Assembly (NCBI RefSeq): GCF_947495725.1
Contig: NZ_CANLZZ010000004.1
Location: 434,001 to 498,000 of the forward strand
DNA length: 64,000 nucleotides
Reading direction: 5' to 3'
Source: an uncultured Lutibacter sp.
GTDB lineage: Bacteria > Bacteroidota > Bacteroidia > Flavobacteriales > Flavobacteriaceae
Positions 46,151 to 55,400 of the stretch are shown here, in pieces (the stretch's first letter is position 1; each line of letters opens with the position of its first letter). The position numbers and the translations under genes are program-made. The notes under the pieces were generated by a model that saw nothing but the letters and a program-made list of their open reading frames with translations, made no database searches and was not told where the DNA came from.

Positions 46151-47869
46151 ATGAAATATGTATACTTAATTTTAGGAATAACACTGTTAATTTCTTGCAA
46201 TAACAGTAACGAAACGTGTGAATCTGCTAAAACAGAATTGGATATTATTATTAAATCTGTTGAAAACCATAAAGGTTATGACTCAGAAGCCTATCCTTTA
46301 GGCTTATTCACAGAAGATTATTATAAATCCGAAGCCGAATTTGCAAAACAACAACTCGATTATTTTGGATGTATAAAAATTGATGACTTACCTGAAACTG
46401 ATAAAATTTCAGCAGAATTATTGAAATTTCAATTACAAGAAACAATTGATTTCTACACTTATGAAGCCTATCTGAACCCGTTACTATCCGATTCTGGATT
46501 TCACACTGATTTACCACATAAAGTGCGCGACTATGTTACCTACAAACAATATGTACATTATCTAAAAATGTTAAACGCATTTCCTTCTTTTGTTGAACAG
46601 CATATTGTTTTAATGCAAAAAGGATTAGAAAAAGGTATATCACAGCCAAAAATAATATTTAATAATTTTGAAGACACTTATAATAGACATTTGGTTAAAA
46701 ACTTTAAAGACAGCTATTACTATACTCCTTTCGAGAATTTACCTACAATATTAACAACACATCAAAAAGACTCAATTTTAAAAGCCGCAAAGGTTACCAT
46801 TGAAAATAATGTAATTCCACAATATAAAATAATTAAAGATTTTTTCGAAAATGAATATTTTAAGAAAACAAGAGAAAATGGAGGTGTCTCTAATCAAACT
46901 AATGGACTAGAATATTATCAAAACCGAGTAAAATATTACACAACCCTAAATTTAACTGCGGAAGAAGTTCACAAAATAGGATTGAAAGAAGTTGATAGAA
47001 TAAAAGCTGAAATGCAACTAATTATTAACGACCTTAATTTTAAAGGCAGTTTCGATGATTTTTTATTGTTTTTAAGAACCGATAAACAATTTTATGCAAC
47101 TTCAGGAGAAGAATTACTAAAAGAAGCACGTGATATTGCTAAAAGAATTGATGCACAGCTTCCAAAATTTTTCAAAACACTACCCCGAAAACCGTATGGA
47201 GTAGCCCCTGTGCCAGCAGCAATTGCTCCAAAATACACTGCAGGAAGATATAGTGGCTCTAATTCCAGCACAGAACCCGGTTATTATTGGGTTAACACAT
47301 ACAACTTAAAAAGTAGACCATTATATATATTACCGGCTTTAACATTACATGAAGCTGTCCCCGGACATCATTTACAAATAAGTTTAACCAAAGAATTAGG
47401 TGAGCATATTCCTCAATTTCGACGTAATTATTATCTTTCTGCTTATGGTGAAGGCTGGGGCTTATATTCCGAATTTTTAGGAAATGAAATGCAAATTTAC
47501 ACAACTCCTTATGAAAACTTTGGTAAATTAACTTACGAAATGTGGCGCGCTTGCAGATTGGTTGTAGATACTGGAATTCATTCTAAAAACTGGACAAGAG
47601 AGCAAGCTGTTGATTACTTAAAATCGAACACGGCATTATCTTTGCACGAAGTAAACACCGAAATTGATCGGTATATATCGTGGCCAGGACAGGCGCTTTC
47701 TTATAAAATTGGTGAATTAAAAATACGTGAATTACGAAAAAAAGCTGAAGCTATTTTAGGACCTAAATTTGATATTCGTGAATTTCATGAAGTTATTTTA
47801 GAAGAAGGAACAGTAACATTGACAATTTTAGAGAATAGAATTAATAATTATATTGAAAACAACAAATAA
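46151..47869 (+). CDS. DUF885-family metallopeptidase-like lipoprotein
   Basis: 572 residues; lipoprotein signal ending in LLISC. The DUF885 zinc motif is in TLHEAVPGHHLQ (HExxPGHH), with YGEGWGLYSE supplying the downstream Glu, and GVAPVP in the middle. Members are thought to be dipeptidase- or oligopeptidase-like enzymes with poorly known targets. Starts 2 bases after the dehydrogenase stop codon and is 5 bases before the S37 peptidase, so clearly one operon. Acts probably in the periplasm. Confidence 0.82.
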   Translation: MKYVYLILGITLLISCNNSNETCESAKTELDIIIKSVENHKGYDSEAYPLGLFTEDYYKSEAEFAKQQLDYFGCIKIDDLPETDKISAELLKFQLQETIDFYTYEAYLNPLLSDSGFHTDLPHKVRDYVTYKQYVHYLKMLNAFPSFVEQHIVLMQKGLEKGISQPKIIFNNFEDTYNRHLVKNFKDSYYYTPFENLPTILTTHQKDSILKAAKVTIENNVIPQYKIIKDFFENEYFKKTRENGGVSNQTNGLEYYQNRVKYYTTLNLTAEEVHKIGLKEVDRIKAEMQLIINDLNFKGSFDDFLLFLRTDKQFYATSGEELLKEARDIAKRIDAQLPKFFKTLPRKPYGVAPVPAAIAPKYTAGRYSGSNSSTEPGYYWVNTYNLKSRPLYILPALTLHEAVPGHHLQISLTKELGEHIPQFRRNYYLSAYGEGWGLYSEFLGNEMQIYTTPYENFGKLTYEMWRACRLVVDTGIHSKNWTREQAVDYLKSNTALSLHEVNTEIDRYISWPGQALSYKIGELKIRELRKKAEAILGPKFDIREFHEVILEEGTVTLTILENRINNYIENNK

Positions 47870-47874
47870 CAACT

Positions 47875-49194
47875 ATGAAATATTTGAAACCCCTTATTGT
47901 TTTTATAAGTTTAAGTTTCTCAATAATTGGCTGCAGAATTCAGTTAGAACCAGTTGAAATTCTCACTTTTCGTCAAAACATTGAAAAACTTTTCCCAAAT
48001 GCTGAAATATCCGAAATGGAACTTACCGACCATTTCACAAAGGCTTATCAAATTGTTTTAGAACAACCATTAGATCATAAAAACCCAACTATTGGTACGT
48101 TTAAACAATATGTATACTTATCGCATATTGACGAATCTAGTCCAACGGTAATTGTTACAGAAGGTTATAACGCCGTTCCTAGAACTTATGAGATGAGCAG
48201 AATTTTAAAAGGAAACCAGGTACAAGTTGAGTACAGGTTTTATGGAAAGTCGCGCCCAGACACTATTCCTTGGAAATATTTAAAAAATGATCAGGCTATT
48301 GAAGATTACCACAAAATTGTAACCAAACTTAAAAAAATATACACAGGAAAGTGGGTTTCAACTGGAATTAGCAAAGGCGGAGAAACCGTTTTAATTTATA
48401 AATCCAAATATCCTTGGGATGTTGAAGTTGCTGTACCTTATGTTGCACCACTAATTAATACTCAAGAGGACCCAAAAACACAAAAACACATCAATACTAT
48501 TGGAAGTGAAGATTGTAGAACTAAAATAACAAATTTTCAGCGATACGTTTTAAAAAACAGAGATTCAGTTTTATTTGAAATCTCTAATTATGCCAATTCC
48601 GAAGAAATGAAATTTACCGAATTGTCAATAGAAGAAGCTTTAGAATATGCTGTTTTAGAATTCCCTTTTTCATTTTGGCAATGGGGCGGAAAATGTGATG
48701 ACATTCCTACCGAAAATGCAACTGCTAAAGAATTGTTTAATTATATAAATACTATTGTTGGGATTGGATTTTATAACGATAAAACGTTTTACAATTTATT
48801 GCCTTCTTATTATCAACATTTAACAGAATTGGGCTATTATGGTTTTGATACAACACCTGTAAAAGATTTATTAAAAATTGTTCATAAACCTACTAACGCA
48901 CGTTTTGCGCCCAAAAATGTTGATTTAACATATAATCCATCTTATATAAATGAAGTGCGAGATTTTGTTGAAAACAAAGGAAAAAATATATTATATATTT
49001 ACGGTGAATATGATACCTGGGGTGCTTGTGCCCCAAAACCAAAACCTCATGTTGATGCTTTAAAAATGGTGCTAAAAAAAGGTTCTCACAAAACCAGAAT
49101 AAAGAGTTTTTCAAAAGAAGATCAACAACTTATTTATAACAAATTACAAAATTGGCTAGGATATAGTGTAACTATTTATCCACTTGAAGATTAA
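47875..49194 (+). CDS. S37-family (PS-10-like) peptidase lipoprotein
   Basis: 439 residues; lipoprotein signal ending in SIIGC. Resembles the Streptomyces PS-10 peptidase (MEROPS S37), prolyl tri/tetrapeptidyl aminopeptidases: EQPLDHKNP, the nucleophile elbow STGISKGGET (Ser near residue 165), YGEYDTWGA carrying the Asp, and GSHKTRI carrying the His. The specificity for prolyl peptides would supply proline or hydroxyproline peptides to the rest of the operon; this is inference from family knowledge. Confidence 0.78.
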   Translation: MKYLKPLIVFISLSFSIIGCRIQLEPVEILTFRQNIEKLFPNAEISEMELTDHFTKAYQIVLEQPLDHKNPTIGTFKQYVYLSHIDESSPTVIVTEGYNAVPRTYEMSRILKGNQVQVEYRFYGKSRPDTIPWKYLKNDQAIEDYHKIVTKLKKIYTGKWVSTGISKGGETVLIYKSKYPWDVEVAVPYVAPLINTQEDPKTQKHINTIGSEDCRTKITNFQRYVLKNRDSVLFEISNYANSEEMKFTELSIEEALEYAVLEFPFSFWQWGGKCDDIPTENATAKELFNYINTIVGIGFYNDKTFYNLLPSYYQHLTELGYYGFDTTPVKDLLKIVHKPTNARFAPKNVDLTYNPSYINEVRDFVENKGKNILYIYGEYDTWGACAPKPKPHVDALKMVLKKGSHKTRIKSFSKEDQQLIYNKLQNWLGYSVTIYPLED

Positions 49195-49214
49195 TTTTAA
49201 AAATACACACTACT

Positions 49215-49433
49215 ATGAACAAAGAAATAAAACAAAGAATTATTTCGGTTTGTAATAATAAAATTGCAAAAAAAGGAACAAATGTTGGCGTTTCATTTTA
49301 TGCTTTTTTTGCTAATAAAAATGACAATCCTAAATTATTAATGGAGGTTGCTGAATGGTGGATTATGACAAACAAACTTAACCATTTTGAAAAAGCTATT
49401 AAAATTAAAAAAATGATTGAAGAATTAAATTAA
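49215..49433 (+). CDS. Small conserved-looking protein of unknown function
   Basis: 72 residues, rich in Lys and Asn, with two likely amphipathic helices (about 1-15 and 45-70) around a short hydrophobic piece (VGVSFYAFFA). No signal peptide or known motif. It follows the S37 gene by 20 bases on the same strand and may share the transcript. Codon use and start are ordinary, and its frame is complete, so I consider it real. I do not recognise its family with certainty. Confidence 0.6.
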   Translation: MNKEIKQRIISVCNNKIAKKGTNVGVSFYAFFANKNDNPKLLMEVAEWWIMTNKLNHFEKAIKIKKMIEELN

Positions 49434-49442
49434 TTACAATAG

Positions 49443-50546
49443 TTATTTAATTATGTTTTGTTGACTTTTATGAAAAGCATCTGCTTGCAATTGTAAAATT
49501 TCTCGTGCTTTTTGTTTTTTATAATTGTACAACTCCTCTTCATCGGAAAGATCGTTGTAAATAGCTTCGTTTAAAGCATAATCTGTATTTAAAACTTTTT
49601 CTCGTTGATTTTCTTTTTGAGAAACCCAAGTTTTTACAGCATCTTCTATATCCTGTAATTTATAATCGTATTCACCTTTTAGTGAAATTAATTTAGCCAA
49701 AATTGGAGAAGTTTCAATTGCTAAAAACAATAAAAAAATAAAAAACGAAGGAAGCCAAGGTAATTTATTTAGAGCATTTACACGCGCCATTAACCCATCA
49801 AAACCATCAATTATTGGTTGAGTTGCAATAACCTGTTCATTTTGTTGAATTGTAAGCGCTTTAAGTTGATTTTCCTTTTCAAGTATTTTTAATCTATTAT
49901 CCGTTTTTAATTGCTGTAATTCGGTCAAAGCAGCATCGTGCTTTTCACGTTTTTCTTTATAAACAGGGCCTTTTCCTAAAATTTTTGTACCCGCCGTTCC
50001 TTCAGCTTCCGAAATATAGGTATCGTATAATTTGTTTGTTTCTGCCTCTGTTTTCTCAATTTCTTGTTTTAATTGTGTTATTTCATTTTCAATTAAGGTT
50101 ATTCTAGGGGTAAATTGATTGGCAATTTGATCTTTATTTTGAAGTGTTAGTTCGTTTTTTTGAGTTAATAACACCTGATTTATCTCTTTTTCGAATATTT
50201 TTAACTCAAGTGGTTTTGAAATTACAACGGCAATAATAATAGCCAAAAGAATTCTTGGAGTAGCTTGTAAAAACTCTTTCTTTTTGCTATCTCCTTTTTT
50301 TATGGTAGAAACAATAAAACGATCTAAATTAAAAATTAATAATCCCCAAATTAGTCCAAAAATAATTGCTGAATAATAATTATCAAAAACGGTAAACAAG
50401 GCATAACTAGAGGCTATAAATGCCATAACGGCCGTAAAAAATACAGTACCGCCTATTCCTGCATATTTAATTTGTTCAGCTTTAGAGCTATCTTGTAAAA
50501 TATTGGTATCGGCTCCTGAGCACATCCAAAAAAATTGTTTTAACAT
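49443..50546 (-). CDS. DUF4407 membrane protein
   Basis: 367 residues. Four transmembrane segments: two near residues 30-75 (VFFTAVMAFIASSYALF, IIFGLIWGLLIFNLD), one near 95-115, one near 270-290. Between the third and fourth is a long charged coiled coil (about 120-255). FNLDRFIVSTI after the second helix and the MxxSGAD-like N terminus match the DUF4407 family. Function unknown. It is alone on its strand, converging with the small ORF upstream. Confidence 0.85.
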   Translation of the reverse strand: MLKQFFWMCSGADTNILQDSSKAEQIKYAGIGGTVFFTAVMAFIASSYALFTVFDNYYSAIIFGLIWGLLIFNLDRFIVSTIKKGDSKKKEFLQATPRILLAIIIAVVISKPLELKIFEKEINQVLLTQKNELTLQNKDQIANQFTPRITLIENEITQLKQEIEKTEAETNKLYDTYISEAEGTAGTKILGKGPVYKEKREKHDAALTELQQLKTDNRLKILEKENQLKALTIQQNEQVIATQPIIDGFDGLMARVNALNKLPWLPSFFIFLLFLAIETSPILAKLISLKGEYDYKLQDIEDAVKTWVSQKENQREKVLNTDYALNEAIYNDLSDEEELYNYKKQKAREILQLQADAFHKSQQNIIK

Positions 50547-50655
50547 AACATAGTAGTTGGTTATACAAATAACGAAAGGACTTCCAAAATATTATAATAA
50601 AGAAATGTTAAAATGCATATGGTAACATTATAATGTCGTTTTATGCACACTTATT

Positions 50656-50731
50656 GCGTTAGGGATGGTAATGAAAAGCCCGCAGCATAAGCGAGGACTT
50701 GTAATGTACAGCCCGACCTAAAAGGGAACGC
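50656..50731. ncRNA. Flavobacterial structured intergenic element (possibly Flavo-1 RNA-like)
   Basis: GCGTT at 50656-50660 can pair with AACGC at 50727-50731, enclosing AGGGAT, AAGCCCG and GCCCGACC segments that can form inner stems. Strings such as GCGTTAGGGAT followed by AGCCCGACC recur between genes in many flavobacteria, which I recall as the Flavo-1 RNA motif, but I could not check a covariance model. It lies 61 bases upstream of the PhnA-like gene. Orientation and function are uncertain. Confidence 0.4.
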
Positions 50732-50791
50732 CCAAAAAATTGCGATTGCTATTTAATAGCCTTACTTTTGCGTTTTTAAAAATTTAATGAA

Positions 50792-51358
50792 ATGAGTTTA
50801 TCGAAAGAGTTAAATGCCAGAAGTGGTGGTAAATGTGAATTGTGTGGTTCAACTGAAAATTTAAACGATTTTGAGGTTGCACCATCTAAAGAAAATATTG
50901 CAGCTTGTAGTATTTGTATAGATCAAATTGAAAATTCAGACAACATGGATGCAAATCATTGGCGTTGTTTAAATGATAGTATGTGGAGTGAAGTTGCGGC
51001 AGTGCAGGTTGTAGCTTGGAGAATGTTAACTCGATTACGCGCAGAAGGTTGGCCTCAAGATTTGTTGGATATGCTATATTTGGAAGAAGAAACTTTAGAA
51101 TTGGCAAAAGCTTTGGGCGATGGTGTAGAAGAAGATGAAAATGCTGTGGTACATAGAGATGTTAATGGTGTAATTTTACAAGCAGGAGATTCTGTAGTGC
51201 TAATTAAAGATTTAAAAGTTAAAGGATCGAGTATGATTGCTAAACAAGGAACCGCTGTAAGAAGAATAAGTTTGGACCGCGATAACGAAAAATACATTGA
51301 AGGAAAAGTTGGACCAACTCAAATTGTAATTATTACTGATTACGTTAAGAAAATATAA
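50792..51358 (+). CDS. phnA: PhnA-family zinc-ribbon protein
   Basis: 188 residues. N-terminal zinc ribbon with Cys pairs CELCGS and CSIC; C-terminal PhnA domain (about 120-188) with VHRDVNGVILQAGDSVVLIKDLKVKG-like segment and GKVGPTQIVI. The name comes from a phosphonate operon, but the protein does not cleave phosphonoacetate in most species and its role is unsettled. It is a separate gene with a terminator after it. Confidence 0.88.
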   Translation: MSLSKELNARSGGKCELCGSTENLNDFEVAPSKENIAACSICIDQIENSDNMDANHWRCLNDSMWSEVAAVQVVAWRMLTRLRAEGWPQDLLDMLYLEEETLELAKALGDGVEEDENAVVHRDVNGVILQAGDSVVLIKDLKVKGSSMIAKQGTAVRRISLDRDNEKYIEGKVGPTQIVIITDYVKKI

Positions 51359-51400
51359 ACTCGCATTATAGTTTTTAACTATAATTTTGAGCTTCATAAG

Positions 51401-51441
51401 AATGAATACTTATAATTAATTAAGTATTCATTTTTTTTTGT
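51401..51441 (+). terminator. Terminator after phnA
   Basis: AATGAATACTTA (51401-51412) pairs perfectly with TAAGTATTCATT (51421-51432), and is followed by a T run. Confidence 0.85.
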
Positions 51442-51591
51442 TATATTTATTATAGAAAAAATGCAACTAAATTACTGGTATTTAGCTTTTTTTGCATTAA
51501 AAATATTGTAAACAATTTATTCGTTGTTCTAATTTCAATATTTTATATTGAAATGTAAACATATAATTTACAAACCTAAATTCTTCTTATT

Positions 51592-52356
51592 ATGAAAAAA
51601 GCCTTTCCTGTTTTATTAGTGTTATTAATGAGTTTCTCATTTATAAATGCGCAAGATGTTACTACTCATATGTACAGAAAAGTTGCGCCAGAAAATTTAG
51701 CTGAATATTTAGATAAAGAAGTTAATTTTTGGAGTAAATTTTCCCAAAGTGAAATTGATAAAGGAAATTTAAAATTTTGGGCTGTTTTACAAAGAGTGGG
51801 TAGTGAAAATTTACGTGACGAACCAAATATTTTATTAATTACACAAATTAATGACATAAACAAACCTGTAAATTGGAAAAGTATTCAACAATTATTTCCA
51901 CAGGAAAAATTAAAAGATTTAATGATGGAAGATCTTTTTATAAATACCGACGAATTTTACCTTCGAGATTTAGGAAATGATATAGTTGGTCCAAATATTA
52001 ATCCTGAAAAAGATTATAAATATGTTCGCATAAATTACCACAACATGAAAGATGTTTGGTGGCACTTAAATTTTGAAGCACAAAAAGTTAAACCATTTTT
52101 TGAAGAAGCTATGAAAAATGGAAAAACTAGAATTAAAGGATGGGGAAATTCTTTAATATTAACTCCTAAATCTGATAATTTTAAATATAAAACTGAATCT
52201 CACGATTATTTTTCAACATTTAGAGACGCCTTAGGGCCAAATGATTTTGTAGATTTAGATTTCCCAGAAGGCTTTTTTAAAGATTGGCAAAATAATTATG
52301 TAGGAGAAAGAAATGTTCGTATTTATAAAATTATTGCACTTAAAAGAGCTAAATAA
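51592..52356 (+). CDS. Secreted protein of unknown function
   Basis: 254 residues; signal peptide ends at INAQ (about 22). The mature part appears to hold two similar alpha/beta halves (about 25-125 and 130-250), each with a beta strand, aromatic-rich helix and a final strand; the fold could be a dimeric-barrel type (ABM-like), judged by eye only. No catalytic residues are obvious. It converges with the hybrid sensor gene, separated by a strong bidirectional terminator. I do not recognise the family. Confidence 0.65.
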   Translation: MKKAFPVLLVLLMSFSFINAQDVTTHMYRKVAPENLAEYLDKEVNFWSKFSQSEIDKGNLKFWAVLQRVGSENLRDEPNILLITQINDINKPVNWKSIQQLFPQEKLKDLMMEDLFINTDEFYLRDLGNDIVGPNINPEKDYKYVRINYHNMKDVWWHLNFEAQKVKPFFEEAMKNGKTRIKGWGNSLILTPKSDNFKYKTESHDYFSTFRDALGPNDFVDLDFPEGFFKDWQNNYVGERNVRIYKIIALKRAK

Positions 52357-52372
52357 TCTTAATTATATTAAT

Positions 52373-52415
52373 AAAGAACAAGGCTTGCGCAATCGCAAGC
52401 CTTGTTCTTTTTTTA
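52373..52415. terminator. Strong bidirectional terminator
   Basis: A 17-bp perfect stem (52373-52389 with 52394-52410) with a 4-nt loop and T run; it separates the secreted protein (+) from the hybrid sensor (-). Confidence 0.92.
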
Positions 52416-55400
52416 ATCTTCTGTTTGTAACTCACCGTCATTATTAGCTATTCCATTTTCATTTCTAATTTGTTTTACATACTTACTCGGAATTACCCCA
52501 AATTGTTTCTTAAAACATTTAGAAAAATAGGAAGCCGTATTAAAACCTGTCATAAACATAATTTCTTTTACAGACAAATTACTTTTCTCTAACAATTGCA
52601 TAGCTCTCTTAAGTCTAATATTTCTTATAAATTCACCGGTTGACAAACCTGTTAATTCCTTAATTTTTAAATAAAAAGTACTTCTACTTAAAGCCATTTC
52701 TTTAACTAAAATTTCAACACTAAAGTCACTATCCATCATATGCTTTTCAACAATTTCAATAGAATCTTGTAAAAATTTCTCATCTGACGAAGTTACGGTT
52801 ACCTCATTAGGTTGCAATGTAATTTCTCTATTAAACTTTTTACGTAATTCTCCCCTATATTTTAAAATGTTTTTAATTTTTAACTTAACTACTTCCATAT
52901 CGAAAGGCTTTCTTATATAAGCATCTGCACCTGTTTTAAGCCCTTCTATTTCCCATTCTTGAGATGTTTTGGCTGTTAACATTACAACAGGTATATGACT
53001 TGTTTCTTGCGTTGTTTTTAATTTGTCGCAAAATTCAATACCATCCATAACGGGCATTAAAATATCGGTTACAACTACATTTGGCATTAACTTACAGGCC
53101 AATTCAAACCCTCTTAATCCATTTTCTGCTTCATATACATCAAATTCATTTTTTAGGCCTTTTTTAAGAAATGATCTTATATCTGCATTATCATCAATAA
53201 CTAATACAATTGGTAATTTAGATCTCTTTTTTATAATATTTTCATCAACTATATCATCAATTACTCCACTAATATGAGTTTGGGCATTGGTTTGGGTTAT
53301 AAAAGTTTTACTTTCTTCTTCTGTTGAAAAACTAACTCCTTTAACATTTTTGTAATATTTCATGTCCTTTGGAAGCCAAAATACAAAATTTGATCCTCCG
53401 CCCTTTTCGTCACTAAGTACCTTTATTCCACCTCTATGTAATTCAATTAATTTCTTTGTAAAATTTAAACCAATTCCGGCTCCTTCCGAATTCAATTTTC
53501 GAAAATCACGATCTACATAAAAGCGTTCAAAAATTATTTTAATTCTGTGTTTTGGAATTCCAGGTCCTGAATCTTTTACTTGAATAAAAACATAATCTGA
53601 TTTATTTTCAATTTTTTCTTTACCCTTTGTGGAAACATAATCTTTTCCTTCGCAAATATTTACTTCAATATTGCCTTGATCTGGTGTAAATTTAAATGCA
53701 TTAGAAAGTAAATTATTCATTATTTTTTCAACAGCATCAGGATCAAACCAACTTAAAATTGAACTTTCCTTTGTTTTAATTTGAAAATCGATATTTTTTT
53801 TATGACTTAAAAACTGGAAGGGCTCACCAACTAAATTTATAAACTTAACAATATCGCTATTACCAACTTTTAAATCCATAACACCTTTATCCATTTTTCT
53901 AAAGTCTAAAAGTTGATTTACCAATCTTAACAAATAATTGGTGTTTTTATCCATTAATTCAAGTTGCTCCTTAACCTCTGGTTTAATTACCTCCGAATCC
54001 ATTTTATTTAAATAATCAAGAGGACCTTTTATTAATGTAAGTGGTGTTCTAAACTCATGTGAAATATTGGTGAAAAATTCTAGTTTTAATCGTTGCACTT
54101 GTTCGTAATTTTCACGTTCCATGTGCTCAAGTTCTAATTGATGTTTTTTAGTAGATCTAATAATAGTAAACCTTCTAAATAAAATTAACCCTCCAAAAAA
54201 CAGTAAAATGTAAATAAGATTTGCTAAATCTGTTCTCCAAAAAGGAGGTATTATATTAATTTCTAATTCTACCGGTGTTTCGTCCCAATACCCATCATTA
54301 TTAGAGGATTTTACCTTAAGAGTATACTTTCCTGGCTCAAGGTTTGTATAGGTTGCATACCGTTTATTTGAAGTTGTGAATATCCAATCATTATTAAAAC
54401 CTTCTAATTTATATGCGTAATGATTTTTTGATGGAGCTGAATAATGCAGCGCTGCAAATTCAAAAGAAAAACTGTTTTCTGTATACTTAAAATCTATAGT
54501 TTTAGTAATATCTACTGGTTTTTCTAGTACAACTCTTCCCTCAAACTCTTCGCCTACTTCCACTTTTTTATTAAAAATTAGCAAATTGGTTAAGACTGTT
54601 TCAGGCATTTCTTTATTATCCTTAATATTCTCTGGAAAAAAAATGTTAAATCCATAAACTCCAGCAAAAACCATTTCTCCATTGCGCTTTTTTAAACAAG
54701 CTAACTCACTAAATTCATTGCTTTGTAAACCATCATTTACGTCGTAATTACTTATTTCAAAACTCTCTGGATTAAATTTGGATAACCCTCCATTTGAAGA
54801 CAACCATAAATTTCCATTTTCATCTTCTAATATTCCCTTAATAACATTGTTGGGAAACCCATTTGACTCTGAATAAGTTATAAAATGTTCGTTTTCTCCA
54901 TCTTTAGCAGGAATATACTTATTTAACCCTCCTCCTAAAGTACCAACCCATAATTCGCCCTTTGAGCTCTCAAAAAGTGTTAAAACATAATTATGACTTA
55001 AACTATTGATATTTCCTACTTCATTTTTGTAGGTAATAAACTTTGGGTTTCTTTTAATTGATTCTTCACTTGTTAGTTTACATAATCCATTTCCAGTTGC
55101 AAACCAAATATCTCCATTTGAAGTTTGCAAAATATCTCTAATAATATTGTTTGAAATACTGGTAACATTATTTTCATTATGAAAAAGAATGTCTTTTTTA
55201 TATTCATTATTATCACTTTTTAACCATCTATACAAACCTCCATTATAAGTTCCAATCCATAAATTAGAATCCTTATCTTCAAGAATTGAGAAAACACTTC
55301 TACTTATACTTTCATCAATTGAATAATCTAATTTTTTATAATTTCCTTCTGAAGAAATATCAATTGTATATAAACCACCATAATTTGCAGCACCTACTAA

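Noticed and set aside
50547-50791. tRNA or rRNA gene in the gap upstream of phnA
   Set aside because: The paired segments do not form a cloverleaf or an rRNA signature; a flavobacterial structured element fits better.
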